From: Doryteuthis pealeii
Taxonomy: Eukaryota > Mollusca > Cephalopoda > Myopsida > Loliginidae
NCBI GenBank assembly: GCA_023376005.1
Contig: CM042181.1
Span: forward strand, 22,309,511-22,373,510
Direction of reading: 5' to 3'
Length of the DNA: 64,000 nucleotides
How positions within the stretch are numbered: position 1 is the first letter of the stretch; every line of letters begins with the position of its first letter. Shown one piece after another: positions 10,076-20,449 of this stretch. The position numbers and the translations under genes were made by a program. The notes below the pieces were generated by a model. The model searched no databases and was not told the origin of the DNA. It saw only the letters and a list, made by a program, of their open reading frames with translations.

Positions 10076-10405
10076 TGCATTATTTGGACTATTGTCCCCA
10101 TCTTCATTGTTATTGTACAACGTTTCGGCTGATATGCCCTCCGGCTTCTTCAGGTATGTCTCGTTGGACTCGGGAACCTTCTTGTCATAATCGGGAGTCA
10201 TCATGGAACTTTGAACCTAATCCTTTATTTAGTCCACGGGGGTATCCTGTTCTCATTCCGCTAACCATAGCTGGGGTAGGAGTTGTGTTAATTATTTTCT
10301 ATGTACTTGCCGCCGCCTCAGGATTGAACCCGGAATCCAGAGATAACTGTCACTTAGAAACTGTCTTAACCTACCTTATGCACTAGGGCCATGTTTCCAA
10401 TTGGA
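10076..10405 (-). repeat. SINE-F, near-complete copy
   Basis: Minus strand order: tRNA-like head with box A TGGCCCTAGTGCATAAGG and box B GGGTTCAATCCTG; a body with CCCCGTGGACTAAATAAAGG; then the tail CCCGAGTCCAACGAGACATA, CCTGAAGAAG, CAGCCGAAACGTTG and AATGAAGATGGGGACAATAG, ending at an ATT-rich stretch. The head is made by RNA polymerase III in known SINEs. Mobilisation depends on LINE machinery not seen here. Confidence 0.75.
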
Positions 10406-10632
10406 CAAAGAAATACCTGAAGAAGGCCAGAGGGTATATCGGCCAAAACGTTGGTACGTAAATAACAATAAAGATGGAGACAATAGTCCGAATAACACAG
10501 ATAATACTAATCATCAAGCCTCATCTCAAACATTCAGAGAAATAGTGTAGATAACAATAAAGATGAGGACAATAGTCCGAATAATGCAGATAATACTAAT
10601 CCTCAAGCTTCATCTCAAACATTCAGAGAAAT
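10405..10632 (+). repeat. SINE-F tail, two tandem tail units
   Basis: The plus-strand tail starts at AATACCTGAAGAAGGCC and includes TCGGCCAAAACGTTGG. The segment AACAATAAAGATGGAGACAA to CATTCAGAGAAATA then repeats once, with a period of ~85 bp. Confidence 0.7.
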
Positions 10633-10824
10633 ATTATTATTATTATCATTAACAAATTTCAGTCTTTAAATTTGAATGCAACATAAGTGATGTTTAGTTT
10701 ATTTACAAGCAATTATGAGTCTCAAGGCTAACCTCACGGACTACTTTTGGTATGTCACGTTTCGGTGAGCTGACTTTATTTTACGATGGTGGTGGCCAAT
10801 CCTTCTCCATATCTACAGCTCATT

Positions 10825-11005
10825 TGAATTCAGAGTTTTCCTTCTCCTAAATTAGTTGTCATACCAAGGTTAAAGAGCTGAGTCTGTCCTACAATTTTAC
10901 CCATAGCTGGGAGAGAATAGTTGAATTCATACCTATATCAAAGGTATTAACAGTATGTGAAATGTAAACAGCCTTGTCCAGGATTTAAACTCAGGTAGTC
11001 AAGTC
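10825..11005 (-). repeat. SINE-B fragment
   Basis: It carries the family blocks TTCAGAGTTTTCCTTCTCCT, AAGGTTAAAGAGC, TTACCCATAGCTGGGAGAGA and the reversed box B region CCAGGATTTAAACTC. A TA array follows at 11011-11037. Confidence 0.65.
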
Positions 11006-11040
<35 letters not shown>

Positions 11041-11059
11041 AATAAGATAAGCCAAAGAA

Positions 11060-11096
11060 TATCTACCTAGGTTTCTCCTAACGGATCATCAGGATA
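11060..11096 (-). ncRNA. Hammerhead ribozyme-like motif (type I)
   Basis: Minus strand: stem I TATC (complement of 11093-11096) pairs with GATA (complement of 11060-11063); core CTGATGA (complement of 11086-11092); stem II TCC/GGA with loop GTTA; GAAA (complement of 11072-11075); palindromic stem III CCTAGG; cleavage triplet GTA. The core is complete. Stem III is a 6-base palindrome, as in minimal Penelope-type hammerheads that are thought to work as dimers. Confidence 0.65.
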
Positions 11097-11105
11097 ATTC
11101 TGAAT

Positions 11106-11142
11106 TATCTTGATGATCCGTTAGGAGAAACCTAGGTAGATA
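11106..11142 (+). ncRNA. Hammerhead-like motif with a C3 to T change
   Basis: Same parts as its mirror copy: stem I TATC (11106-11109) with GATA (11139-11142), GAAA (11127-11130), stem III CCTAGG and triplet GTA. The core reads TTGATGA (11110-11116), so the essential C3 is lost and this copy is probably inactive. Confidence 0.5.
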
Positions 11143-11174
11143 TTCTCTCTGGCTCATTAGGCTTACTTTTTTAT

Positions 11175-11835
11175 TATTACTAGCAAATATATGCACCCTC
11201 CGGGTGCAAGTATTTAAGTTTTAATATAATAAAATATCATGTTAAATTAGAAAGGCTAATGAAACAGAATAAGAATTCAGATAAAAAATATTTGGAACAG
11301 AGGGGGTATGATTGAAAAATAGAACAACTTTGAAACTAACTCTTCCATCATTTTCCCTTACTCCCGTCTTTCATTGGTAAATTTTCCTAATTTAACTATT
11401 TAGTTAAAATAGGATGTAAAGAATAATATTACAGTTATTCTTCTCCATTAGATTTCTTTTAAGATTTATCTACGAGATTTTTGCACATATTCATTAATAT
11501 AAAACCAAACAATTAGAAATCAATAATACTAAGCATATATTTATTAAAATCAAATTTTTAAGATCAATATGCAAATTAGCCTTCCAATTCACACTGTAAA
11601 CCTCTATTTTCTTGTATATATAAATACAATTGCATGTTATTCGTATGTAGATATGGTCAACAGTCTTAATGATGTAAAACAATTTTATTAATAATTGAGG
11701 TTTAAATAAAAAATAAAATCATGGAGAATGTGATGTAAATTATCAAGGGAATTGTGACTTGGATAGTAATATAGTTTCGGTTACAGACAGACAAACACAC
11801 AATCTCCATTATAATAAGATTAGCTCTACTATTTG
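11175..11835 (+). repeat. Rep-I interspersed repeat, near full length
   Basis: It begins at GCAAATATATGCACC, with the small hairpin GCACCCTCCGGGTGC, then AAGTATTTAAGTTTTAATAT. It ends at GACAGACAAACACACAATCT followed by CCATTATAATAAGAT. Similar copies are at 18075-18710 and 54640-55245, and partial ones at 18720 and 57780. It is unclassified and encodes nothing recognisable. Confidence 0.7.
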
Positions 11836-12023
11836 TATTGAGCACTTTAGTATATTTAAACTAGGCAACTCTTATAGTATTTTTTTTCTTTCTTTTGGCC
11901 ATTTAATAGTACCATCTGATTATTTTCAGGAGGTGCAGATGATTTGGTCTTTCCTTTTTTTTTTTCTTCAGGCAAAAGTTTGTATAAAGCTGAGAGTTTT
12001 TTTTAGACTGTCAGAGTTCAGAT

Positions 12024-12170
12024 ATATAAAATCAACCATATTACACCATCCACACATTGTAGGACTACATTTAGTATTCCCATTGCTTAAAGCAGATAAC
12101 AATGCCTTTTCTTTTCATCAATCCAAAATTAGTTTTCTGTCTTATTTAAAGCAAAGATATTACAATAAGT
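12024..12170 (+). repeat. Rep-J fragment
   Basis: ATATAAAATCAACCATATTA followed by CACCATCC, CACATTGTAGGACTAC, AAAGCAGATAACAATGCC and AAAGCAAAGATATTACAATA. It recurs at 13535-13680, and its first ~45 bp also at 12562-12606. Confidence 0.65.
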
Positions 12171-12345
12171 TGGCAGAGTTGCCTATTGTCGGTATCAGCC
12201 GGACAGCAAGGGAGTCTATCCCTTTTTTTTCTAGTGCTAGACCAGGGAGATAGTTTTTGCTTCTGATGTGGAGCACCACACTTACCGTCAGCTCCCCACA
12301 GATGATGCTCAAGGTTATCATCAATGGAAATGAGCTCTGCAACAC
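12168..12345 (-). repeat. SINE-C fragment
   Basis: It contains TTGTCGGTATCAGCC, AAGGGAGTCTATCCC, CTAGTGCTAGACCAGGGAGA and GTCAGCTCCCC. The tRNA head is missing. The 164-codon frame crossing it is chance. Confidence 0.65.
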
Positions 12346-12354
12346 AATGTCAAA

Positions 12355-12830
12355 TCTTGGATGAGGCTATACCCTTGGTAAACGTATGCATCCAACTATT
12401 CTCCCTCCAGCTATGGGTAAATAGTAGGGCAGACTGGGCTCTTTAACACTGATTAGGCAACTAGTCTAAGAGAAGAAAAACTGAATTCAAACCTGTTAAA
12501 CTCTGCTTAAGAAATTGACCCTGTGTCACAATCTACTTATGCGAAGGGGTTTTATATATATATATAAAATCAACCATACTACACCATCCCCACATTGTAG
12601 GACTACTTCAAATCTTGGATGAGGCTATACCTGTGGGAAAGGTATGCATCCCACTATTCTCCCTCCAGCTATGGGTAAATAGTAGGGCAGACTGGGCTCT
12701 TTAACACTGGTTAGGCAACTAGTCTAGGAGAAGAAAAACTGAATTCAAACCTGTTAAACTCTGCTTAAGAAATTGACCCTGTGTCACATTCTACTTGTGT
12801 GAGGGGATATATATATATATATATATATAT
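12355..12830 (+). repeat. Two SINE-B fragments in direct repeat
   Basis: Copies at ~12355-12566 and ~12608-12830 share CAAATCTTGGATGAGGCTAT, TATTCTCCCTCCAGCTATGG and AACTGAATTCAAACCTGTTA. Each ends in a TA array (12550-12565, 12808-12832). A 45 bp Rep-J piece separates them, so the pair looks like one ~240 bp tandem duplication. Confidence 0.75.
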
Positions 12831-12834
12831 ATAA

Positions 12835-13120
12835 TGTTTTGTTAAACTCTACTGACAATTCATGTCGGACGACTTTCTGTTCGATCATTTCTAACTGTCT
12901 GGCCATCTTTTTAATATCTGGGTGGAATTGGTGCAGCAATCCACCAAAGGTTCTTTCACACCTGATGATGGCACAAAGACGTGTAGAAAGCGCTCGTGAA
13001 AAACCTTTAGTGGATTGCTACACCAATTTCACCCTGACATTAAAAAGATGGCCAGAAAGTCAGAAAGGATCGAACAAAAACTCGTCCGACAAAAATTGCC
13101 AGTAGAGTTTAACAAAACAT
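12835..13120. repeat. Long palindrome (~125 bp arms) with a hammerhead at its apex
   Basis: The left arm (12835-12959) and right arm (12996-13120) are imperfect inverted copies. They share GTTAAACTCTACTG, GGCCATCTTTTTAAT and GGATTGCT in opposite senses. TA arrays border both sides (12808-12832, 13157-13200). Frames here are foldback shadows. Confidence 0.85.
12959..12998 (+). ncRNA. Hammerhead-like motif at the tip of a long hairpin
   Basis: Stem I CAC (12959-12961) pairs with GTG (12996-12998). Core CTGATGA is at 12962-12968; stem II has T-A plus GCAC/GTGT with a bulged G; GAAA is at 12986-12989; stem III is the palindrome GCGC; the cleavage triplet CTC ends at 12995. Stem I could extend into the palindrome arms (TTTCAC with GTGAAA) with a small bulge. 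Confidence 0.6.
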
Positions 13121-13155
13121 GTTTAAAAGAAAAATATGCTGCCAAAATATACTTC

Positions 13156-13156
<1 letters not shown>

Positions 13157-13201
<45 letters not shown>
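13157..13201. repeat. (TA)n microsatellite between two hammerhead elements
   Basis: About 44 bp of TA. The palindrome at 12835-13120 lies on its left and the hammerhead at 13390 on its right. Confidence 0.95.
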
Positions 13202-13206
<5 letters not shown>

Positions 13207-13389
13207 TCGTCTTTTGTTGAATGCATTTCTTCGAGTTATTTCACGCGTCATGACATCTTCGCGTGTGCTGATCGCGGCTCGTCTTTCGAAAAAATAACGC
13301 TGAACAAATACAGTTACAAATTTTTTATAAATATTTTTCTAACTCCTGTCATCTACAAAACATCCATCAATTTCTTCACCCCATAATAC

Positions 13390-13433
13390 ATCCTGATGAA
13401 GGTTTAAATAAACCGAAACGTTTAAGCGTCGAT
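13390..13433 (+). ncRNA. Hammerhead ribozyme-like motif (type I)
   Basis: Stem I ATC (13390-13392) pairs with GAT (13431-13433). Core CTGATGA is at 13393-13399; one extra A; stem II GGTTT/AAACC; GAAA at 13415-13418; stem III CGT/GCG with loop TTAA region; cleavage triplet GTC ends at 13430. TA arrays lie on both sides (13157-13200, 13514-13533). GTC is the preferred natural cleavage triplet. Confidence 0.68.
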
Positions 13434-13534
13434 AAATAAATTCATCTTATTTTTGGAACATTTCATTTTTCAAATTTCTTAATATTGTCAGATTTATTTC
13501 CATATTTACTCCCATATATATATATATATATATT

Positions 13535-13680
13535 TTAAAATCAACCCTATTACACCATCCACACATTGTAGGACTACGTTTATTATTCCCATTGCTTAAA
13601 GCAGATAACAATGCCTTTTCTTTTCATCAACCCAAAATTAGTTTTCTGTCTTATTTAAAGCAAAGATATTACAATACAGC
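13535..13680 (+). repeat. Rep-J copy
   Basis: Nearly identical to 12024-12170 and again preceded by a TA run. Confidence 0.7.
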
Positions 13681-14170
13681 AAGGTCATTGTACCGGTAGT
13701 GCTCAGGAGAAAATAGTGTTCAAAGAAAATCAATAAAATTTGCTTTGGGATCGTTTTATCCAAGCTACATTAACCACAACAGTTGAATGGATTTATTCTT
13801 ATTTTATTTTTAGATCAAACTTTGCCAACCATGAATTTGATGAAGATATTCTTTCAAGCCAATTTTAAATTCTCTCCCTTCAACTATAGGCAAAATAGTA
13901 AAGCAGGCTGGGTTTTCTAGCCTTGGGATGCCAACAGTCTAGGAAAAGGACAATTTGACACTAAACTGCATCTGATGCTGAAGCTCCAGTTCTGGAGAGT
14001 GTGTAGTACCCCTTCATTACCATTACTCCCAGGTCCACTCTGACTCAGAGTCTATGGATCAACAATATCTGTTTAAAATAATGAAATTTTTACCTGTTTA
14101 ACTCTTTGCCTACTATAAGCTGCTCAAAGCAGCTCTCTCAACACACCCAAGCAAAATACAAAAACTAATG
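13681..14170. other. Unclassified; contains a short Rep-A piece
   Basis: 13975-14060 matches part of Rep-A (CTCCAGTTCTGGAG, GTACCCCTTCATTACCATTA, TCCCAGGTCCACTCTGAC). 13858-13950 looks like a worn SINE-B body (TTCTCTCCCTTCAACTATAG). There is no gene signal. Confidence 0.5.
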
Positions 14171-14598
14171 GTTAGTTCATTATAATTGAGCAGAAGGACT
14201 CAGGTTACAATAATAAATGGAGTTTATTTGAATAGAATGAGTTCTGAGGTGAACAGATTGTGGTCTTTGAAATATCCCATCATACAGGTTAAAAATACCA
14301 AGAAAATTTGGTACAGCCCTGAGGGAATTTTGGTAAGCAGAGAGATATCTCTTTGCCTACTTTATGTCGCTCACAGTGGCTCTCACACCACTGCAATCCT
14401 ACTGTATGCTGTTGATGGTTAGTTTATCATAATTGAGTAGAAGGACTCAGATTACAATAATAATATGACTTTATTTGAATAGAATGAGTTCTGAGGTGAA
14501 TAGATAGTGAACTTTGAAATATTCCATCATACAGGTAAAAAAAAATACCAAGAAAATTGGGTACAGCCGTGTGGGAAATTTGGTAGGCAAAGAGTTAA
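14171..14598 (+). repeat. Rep-P, ~245 bp tandem duplication
   Basis: Two copies (from 14171 and 14416) share GGTTAGTT, ATAATTGAG, AGAAGGACTCAG, TTTATTTGAATAGAATGAGT and TACCAAGAAAATTKGGTACA. A truncated third copy is at 39014-39125, where the AAT run has expanded. Confidence 0.75.
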
Positions 14599-14639
14599 AA
14601 TGCTATTGATCTGAATTTTTGCGATCAGGATTGTTAATT

Positions 14640-14960
14640 TTTATTATTTTGGATTATTCGAACTATTGTCCTCATCTTTATTGTTATCTGCATAACGTTT
14701 CGGCCGATGTGCCCTCTGGCCTTCTTCAGGTATTTCTTGTTAGACTCGGGAGTCTTCATAGAATTTCGATCCTCACCCTTTATTCAATCCACGGGAGTAG
14801 ACGGTTCTCATTCTGCAAACCATGACTGGGTACAAGTGTTAAGCTGTGTTAATTATTCTATGTTACTGTTGCCCTTGACCAGGATTGAACCTGTAGCCTA
14901 GAGATAACTGTCACTTAAAACGCCTATATCCACTATGCCACGTGTTCAATTGGACGATTC
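14640..14960 (-). repeat. SINE-F, near-complete copy
   Basis: Same order as 10076-10405. The tail (TCGGCCGAAACGTTAT, AACAATAAAGATGAGGACAA) is at low coordinates, with the head at high coordinates: box A GGCATAGTGGATATAGG and box B GGTTCAATCCTGG. Its head half is duplicated at 1-135. Confidence 0.75.
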
Positions 14961-15222
14961 AGAGACAATTTTGGCAACCTATAATCATAAGCATTACTAC
15001 TATTCACGGTCTTGAAGAAGGGATGTCACTATCCTGAAAATTTTCCACTCAGTCTAAATAAAAGAAACTAAAAACTACCGAGTTTTCTGATATTTATTCC
15101 CAGATGAATATATTATGGTAACTACATTATCAGAATATAACCCTTTAATGCTTCACACCAATGCCCAAACCTGGTATATGTGCTTTCAAAAAAACGAATA
15201 CAGATACAAAAATATATCTCAA

Positions 15223-15263
<41 letters not shown>

Positions 15264-15325
15264 CGGTAGGTCCATTTCTTCCTTTTTTTTAAATATCGAA
15301 TTTTATGAGAGACCAAAAGTTGTGT

Positions 15326-15642
15326 ATTGGTCTATTAAGTACTGATACAAAAAATTAGATCTTCAACTTGTACCAATTGTTGAGGAAATCGCCTCAAAGA
15401 TCGTAGAGAAAAATGCACTGAAAAATCCTCGGTTTTTGCAATTTAAATTTGATAAACTAAAATGTCAACATTCCCTAATTCAAATACTGAAATTGTTAGA
15501 TTTTCCGAAACAATTTTTGGCCACACATTGCAAAAACCGAGGATTTTTCAGTGCAATTTTGGTTATGATTTTGATGCCATTTCCTCAAAAATTGGTACAA
15601 GCACAAGATCTGATTTTTGGTAAAAGTACTTGATAGACCAAT
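15326..15642. repeat. Foldback element, copy in duplicate 2
   Basis: Inverted ends ATTGGTCTAT / ATAGACCAAT with folding arms, as at 498-814. TA arrays lie on both sides (15225-15260, 15703-15730). Confidence 0.7.
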
Positions 15643-16084
15643 AGAAAACTTTCGATAGACAAATGAAATTTAATATCTCAAAAAGTGCAAAATCAACCTA
15701 CCCTTATATATATATATATATATATATATAATCCAAAAGTCCAGAGAAGAAATCTTCCTTACGACACAAGAGTTTTATTTAAAAAACCTGTCGTAGTTTG
15801 AAAGCTCAATGTGTGCTCTTAATGTTAGAGTCACAGAGCAAATATATAAATAAAGAAATAACAAAAGACTTTCAGGGAGCTTAGATTATTTCAGGGAGAG
15901 TTAGACACTTTGTCTAAGCCCCCTGAAATAGACTATAATGCAAAATCTCTAAGTCTTTTGTTATTTCTTTACTTATATATATATATATATATATATGCTT
16001 GTTTTACTTAGATTATTTTCCTTTAAACTTATGTATGATCTTTTTACCTTGACTCATATTGCGTCTTTTAGGGGTTTTTTTTTT

Positions 16085-16190
16085 TGACAAGAAATACCTG
16101 AAGAAGGCCGAAGGGCACATCGGCCGAAACATTGTGCAGATAACAATAAAGATGAGGACAATAGTCCAAATAATCCAAAAGAGTTAAAAT
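16085..16190 (+). repeat. SINE-F 3' tail fragment
   Basis: AAATACCTGAAGAAGGCC, CACATCGGCCGAAACATTG and AACAATAAAGATGAGGACAA are intact here, unlike the damaged counterpart at 1262-1365. Confidence 0.65.
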
Positions 16191-16299
16191 GATTGTGAAT
16201 TTTTGCATGGTAATAATTGGAGATTATAATAGTTTAAGTAATCTTCGTATAAAAACATTTAACATGCCATAAAATCAACCATCCAATCAGTTTTAATTA

Positions 16300-16600
16300 C
16301 ATCTCACTCAACGCTCTGTTGGCTGGGTCAGAAGAATACAACAACTGCACCTTTGAAGAGGGGTAAGTCCCCCCCCCACCAAGGTGCCACCTGGTAGTTG
16401 TGGGTGGCAACCTGTTATGCTTCAGGATGGAATCCTGATGGCTGAGCAGTACATCACATGCAACACTTTGGGCCTTCTCATAGTGAAGTTCCAATTCTGG
16501 AGCTATGAGGAGTGTGGAGTACTCCTTCATTGCCATTACTCCCAGGTCCACTTTGACCCAGAGTGGTAGTACCTGTTAGGGTCTGATCTATGGGTGAAAT
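16300..16600 (+). repeat. Rep-A copy, divergent, truncated
   Basis: Counterpart of 1485-1775. It runs from the head region (GGCTGGGTCAG) to GTCTGATCTATGGGTGAAAT and lacks the tail. Confidence 0.7.
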
Positions 16601-16619
16601 AAAAGAAAAGGATACTATT

Positions 16620-16868
16620 TCTCTGAATCTTTGAGACGAGGCTTGATAATTTGCATTATTCAGACTGTTGTCTGAATCTTTATTGTTATTTACACAACTC
16701 TTCAGCCAATGTGCCCACTGTCCTTCTTCAGGAATCTTTTGTCACTTAGGGTTCGAGGAGGGGGTTCCAGAGTTTGAGAAGGTTCTTGAGTCGGACAAAA
16801 AATACCGGAAGAAGACCGGAGGTCACATAGACAAAAATATTGTGTAGATAACAATAAAGATGAGGACA
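16620..16868. repeat. Foldback pair of SINE-F tails
   Basis: Minus then plus tail, as at 1797-2041. The plus tail ends AACAATAAAGATGAGGACAA, then passes into a 35 bp SINE-B scrap (TATTCTCCCTCCAGCTATGG). Confidence 0.6.
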
Positions 16869-16961
16869 AGATTTTGTTGGGAAGATTATTCTCCCTCCAG
16901 CTATGGGTAAATAGTAGGTGTTTCTTGTCGAACTCAGGTGTCTTCAAGTTATTTGGTTTGG

Positions 16962-17580
16962 TTTGGTTTGGTTTGTTTTGTTTTACGGCATATCAACCTC
17001 AGTGGGTCATTTAATGCCGATAAAGTTTTGAAATAAATTCATTCTTAATGGATTCTCAATGTTTTATAAACACATTTTTCTATTTAACCCATAGATGGGA
17101 CCCTAACAGGTACTACCACTCCGGGTCAGAGTGGACCAGGGAGCAATTGTGATAAAGGGGTGCTCCACATTCCCCAAACCTCCAGAACTGGAACCTCACC
17201 ATCAGATAGAGTTTAACATCATTCCCAGGTCATGAAAACCCTCAGTCACCACCTTCTAGCACCCAAATGATAAAAAGGGGTTGGAGCTTGCCATAAGAGC
17301 AATAGGGTTGAGACAATCATATAGGTGCTAGGGCTTGACGTGACCTGCCAATTGATCAGAGGGGGGCCTCCCCGACCGCCCGTCTAGCCTAAGTAAGGGC
17401 CGCGAAGTGAAGAGTTGCATGTTATGGACTGCTCACCCACCTGGGTTCCATCCTTAAGCATCAAAGGTCGCCACCAATGGCCAACAAGTGGCCCCATTGA
17501 AGGAGTCTTACCCCGCTGCAGAGGTACAGTCGGTGTATTTTAACGAACCCGGCCAACAGGGCGGCTTCAAGTTGTAATAG
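16962..17580 (-). repeat. Rep-A, full length
   Basis: The reversed tail is visible as GGTTTGGTTTGGTTTG then TTTTGTTTTACGGC. The head ends at CCGGCCAACAGGGCGG. This is a good reference copy for the family. Confidence 0.85.
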
Positions 17581-17679
17581 GGAGTCTGGTCAAGGGTGAT
17601 AATAACATAGAATACTTAACATACCTTAACACTTTTAGCCAATCATGGTTAACGGAATGAGAAAAGTCTACCCCAGTAG

Positions 17680-17865
17680 TTTAGTTTTGTTTTTGTTTTA
17701 CGGCATATCAACCTCAGTGGGTCATTTAATGCCAACTAAGTTTTGAAATAAATTCATTTTTAATGGATACTCATTTTTTTTTTTTTTTTTTTTTTTTTTA
17801 TAAACAAATTTTTCTATTTAACTCATAGATGGGACCCTAACAGGTACTACCACTCTGCCCCCGTG
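17680..17865 (-). repeat. Rep-A, 5'-truncated copy
   Basis: Only the tail-proximal part is present: GTTTTACGGCATATCAACC to GGTACTACCACTCTG. A ~25 bp T run interrupts it at ~17776. Confidence 0.75.
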
Positions 17866-18074
17866 GATTGAATAAAGGAGGGGGATCAAAGTTATGTGAA
17901 GGCTCTCAATTACGACATGAAGGCTCGTGAGTTTATCATTATTTATTCATTATTTCATATATTTATTTTATATTATCATCATTATTTATTTTTTTATCTG
18001 TCCATTAAATAATATCTGATGACCTTATCATTATATAATATTATCATTCATCATATCTATTTAATTATTTATTA

Positions 18075-18710
18075 TTACTAGCAAATATATGCACCCTCCG
18101 GGTGCAGGTATTTAAGTTTTAATATAATAAAATATCATATTAAATTAGAAAGGCCAATGAAACTGAATAAAAATGCAGATAACATGATTTGGAACAGAGG
18201 GGGTATGATTGAAAAATAGAACAACTTTGAAACTAACTCTTCCATCATTTTCAATTACTCCTATTCCTAATTTAACTATTTAATTAAAATAGGAAGTAAA
18301 GAATAATATTACAGTTATTTCTTTTTGTTAAGGGATTTCTTTTAAGATTTATTGAAGAGAATTTTGCTCATATCCAATAAGATCAAACTAAACAATTAGA
18401 AATCAATAATATTAAGCACATATTTATTAAAATCAAATTTTTTAAGATCAATATGCAAATTAGCCTTCCCATTCACACTGTAAACCGCTGTTTTGTTGTA
18501 TATATAAATACAACTGCATGTTCTTTATATGTAGATATGGTCAACACTCTTAATGATGTAAAACAATTTTATTAATAATTGAGGTTTAAATAAAAATAAA
18601 ATCATGGAGAATGGGATGCATATATCAAAGGGAATTGTCGTTTGTATAGTAATATAGTTTCGGTTACAGACAGAAAAACATACAATCTCCATTATAATAA
18701 GATTACTAGT
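18075..18710 (+). repeat. Rep-I, near full length
   Basis: Starts GCAAATATATGCACCCTCCG and ends CAATCTCCATTATAATAAGA. About 85-90% similar by eye to 11175-11835. Confidence 0.7.
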
Positions 18711-18715
18711 ACAAA

Positions 18716-19098
18716 ATAAAAAACACCCTCCGGGCGATGTAAAAATAGATTTTTGAAACATATTGCCTGAGGGGTAGGAGTTAAAAATTCAATGTCAGCG
18801 AGTTTGTACCCCAAGTAAGTAAAATCATCAAATTCATTAAAGGATTAAAAAAATAAAACAATTTCAAATGTAAACTTTAAATATGTATTAAAATAAAACA
18901 AACTATATATAGATATATAATACCAGTCATGTATTTATTAAAACTTGTTTTAAAAAATAATGTGGACTGTCTAATGTTGCATGTTCAAATTTTGAGTGTA
19001 TTTATTCTATGTTATGACAATTTTGGGTAATGTGACGTAAGCAGTGACATAGTTTTTGTTACAGAAAAAAAATTGAAGTGAATCTCCATTATTAATAG
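18716..19098 (+). repeat. Rep-I-like relative
   Basis: It starts with CACCCTCCGGGCGATG and ends with TGAATCTCCATTATTAATAG, mirroring the Rep-I termini. The interior is different, so it looks like a subfamily. Confidence 0.45.
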
Positions 19099-19692
19099 AT
19101 TTATTATATATTTATTTATTATTTATTATTATCATATTATTATTATATTATTATTATTATTTATTATATTATTATTATATTATATATTTATTATTTATTA
19201 TCATTATTATATATTTATTTTATTATTATTATTATTATTATATTTATTATTATTATTATTATCATTATTACATATTTATTATTATTTATTATTATCATTA
19301 TTATTATATATTTATTATTATTATTATCATTATTATTATATATTTATTTATTATTTATTATTATCATATTATATATTTATTATTATTATTATATTATTAT
19401 ATATTATTTATTATTTATTTTATTACATATTTATTTATTATTATTATTATTCATTATTATTTATATTTATTTTATTATTATCATTATTATATATTTATTA
19501 TTATCATTATTATATATATTTTATTTTATTATTATCATTATTATATATTCATTATTATTATTATTATATTATTATATTATTTTATTATTCATTATTATAT
19601 TTATTATATATTAATTTTATTATTATATTATTATTATTATATTATTATATTATTATTATTATTATTCATTATTATTATTATATTATATATTA

Positions 19693-19730
<38 letters not shown>

Positions 19731-19960
19731 ATTTTATTATTCATTATTATTATTATTATATATTAATTTTATTATTCATTATTATTATTTATTATATATT
19801 AATTTTATTATTCATTATTATTATTTATTATATATTATTATTATTATTCATTATTATTATTATTATATATTAATTTTATTATTTTATTATATTATTATTA
19901 TTTCATTATTTTTTATTATTCATTTGTTATATTTATTATTTCTTTATCTTTACATTAAAT
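19099..19960. repeat. ATT/ATTT low-complexity block
   Basis: About 860 bp of interrupted TTA/TTAT repeats with occasional TCATTA and ATATATT insertions. Confidence 0.95.
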
Positions 19961-20396
19961 AATATCTGACGACCTTCAAACTAAAAAAAGAAATCTCAGT
20001 AAAATTTGACTTTATCAGAAAATTTCATATCTAGTCATTTTGGGTTTGTTTTTGTTTTTGTTTGTTTGTTGTTTTTTTTTTTGTTTTTTTTTTTGGGGGG
20101 GGTTTAATAAATCGGGTCATCTTACAAAATTCATCATCCAAGGACTGATTCCAGAAATGAACACTGGAGAAAAATCAGCAGGAATCGGTTAATATCTCAA
20201 AGAGGAACAAAGTTCAAACAGATTAGATATACCTGCAGAAAACATAACCATCTTAGCGGCGGGAGGGTAATGAATGCCAACACCCCCCCCAATCCCCAAT
20301 CCCCTACCTGGTAAGTAAATCACTTTGGTTACCATAACAACAGATATTTTCATTACTCTGTAGTGAGACCAGATTAAATGAATGACTCACACACAA

Positions 20397-20439
<43 letters not shown>

Positions 20440-20449
20440 TGCATATATT

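Larger units (their letters stand above)
11045..11160. repeat. Near-perfect palindrome made of two opposed hammerhead arms
   Basis: The left arm (11045-11100) and right arm (11101-11160) are reverse complements with no spacer, joined at TAATTCTGAATTAT. A TA array borders the left side. Each arm carries a hammerhead-like motif. Confidence 0.85.
14823..17331. repeat. Large duplicated segment, copy 2 (matches 1-2498)
   Basis: The cleaner copy. Its internal elements continue normally at both ends: SINE-F on the left and a complete Rep-A on the right. Copy 1 is cut at the N, so copy 2 is the likelier true locus. Confidence 0.9.

Noticed and set aside
11759..12253. 164-codon plus-strand frame
   Set aside because: It crosses Rep-I, Rep-J and a reversed SINE-C fragment, so it is a chance frame over repeats.
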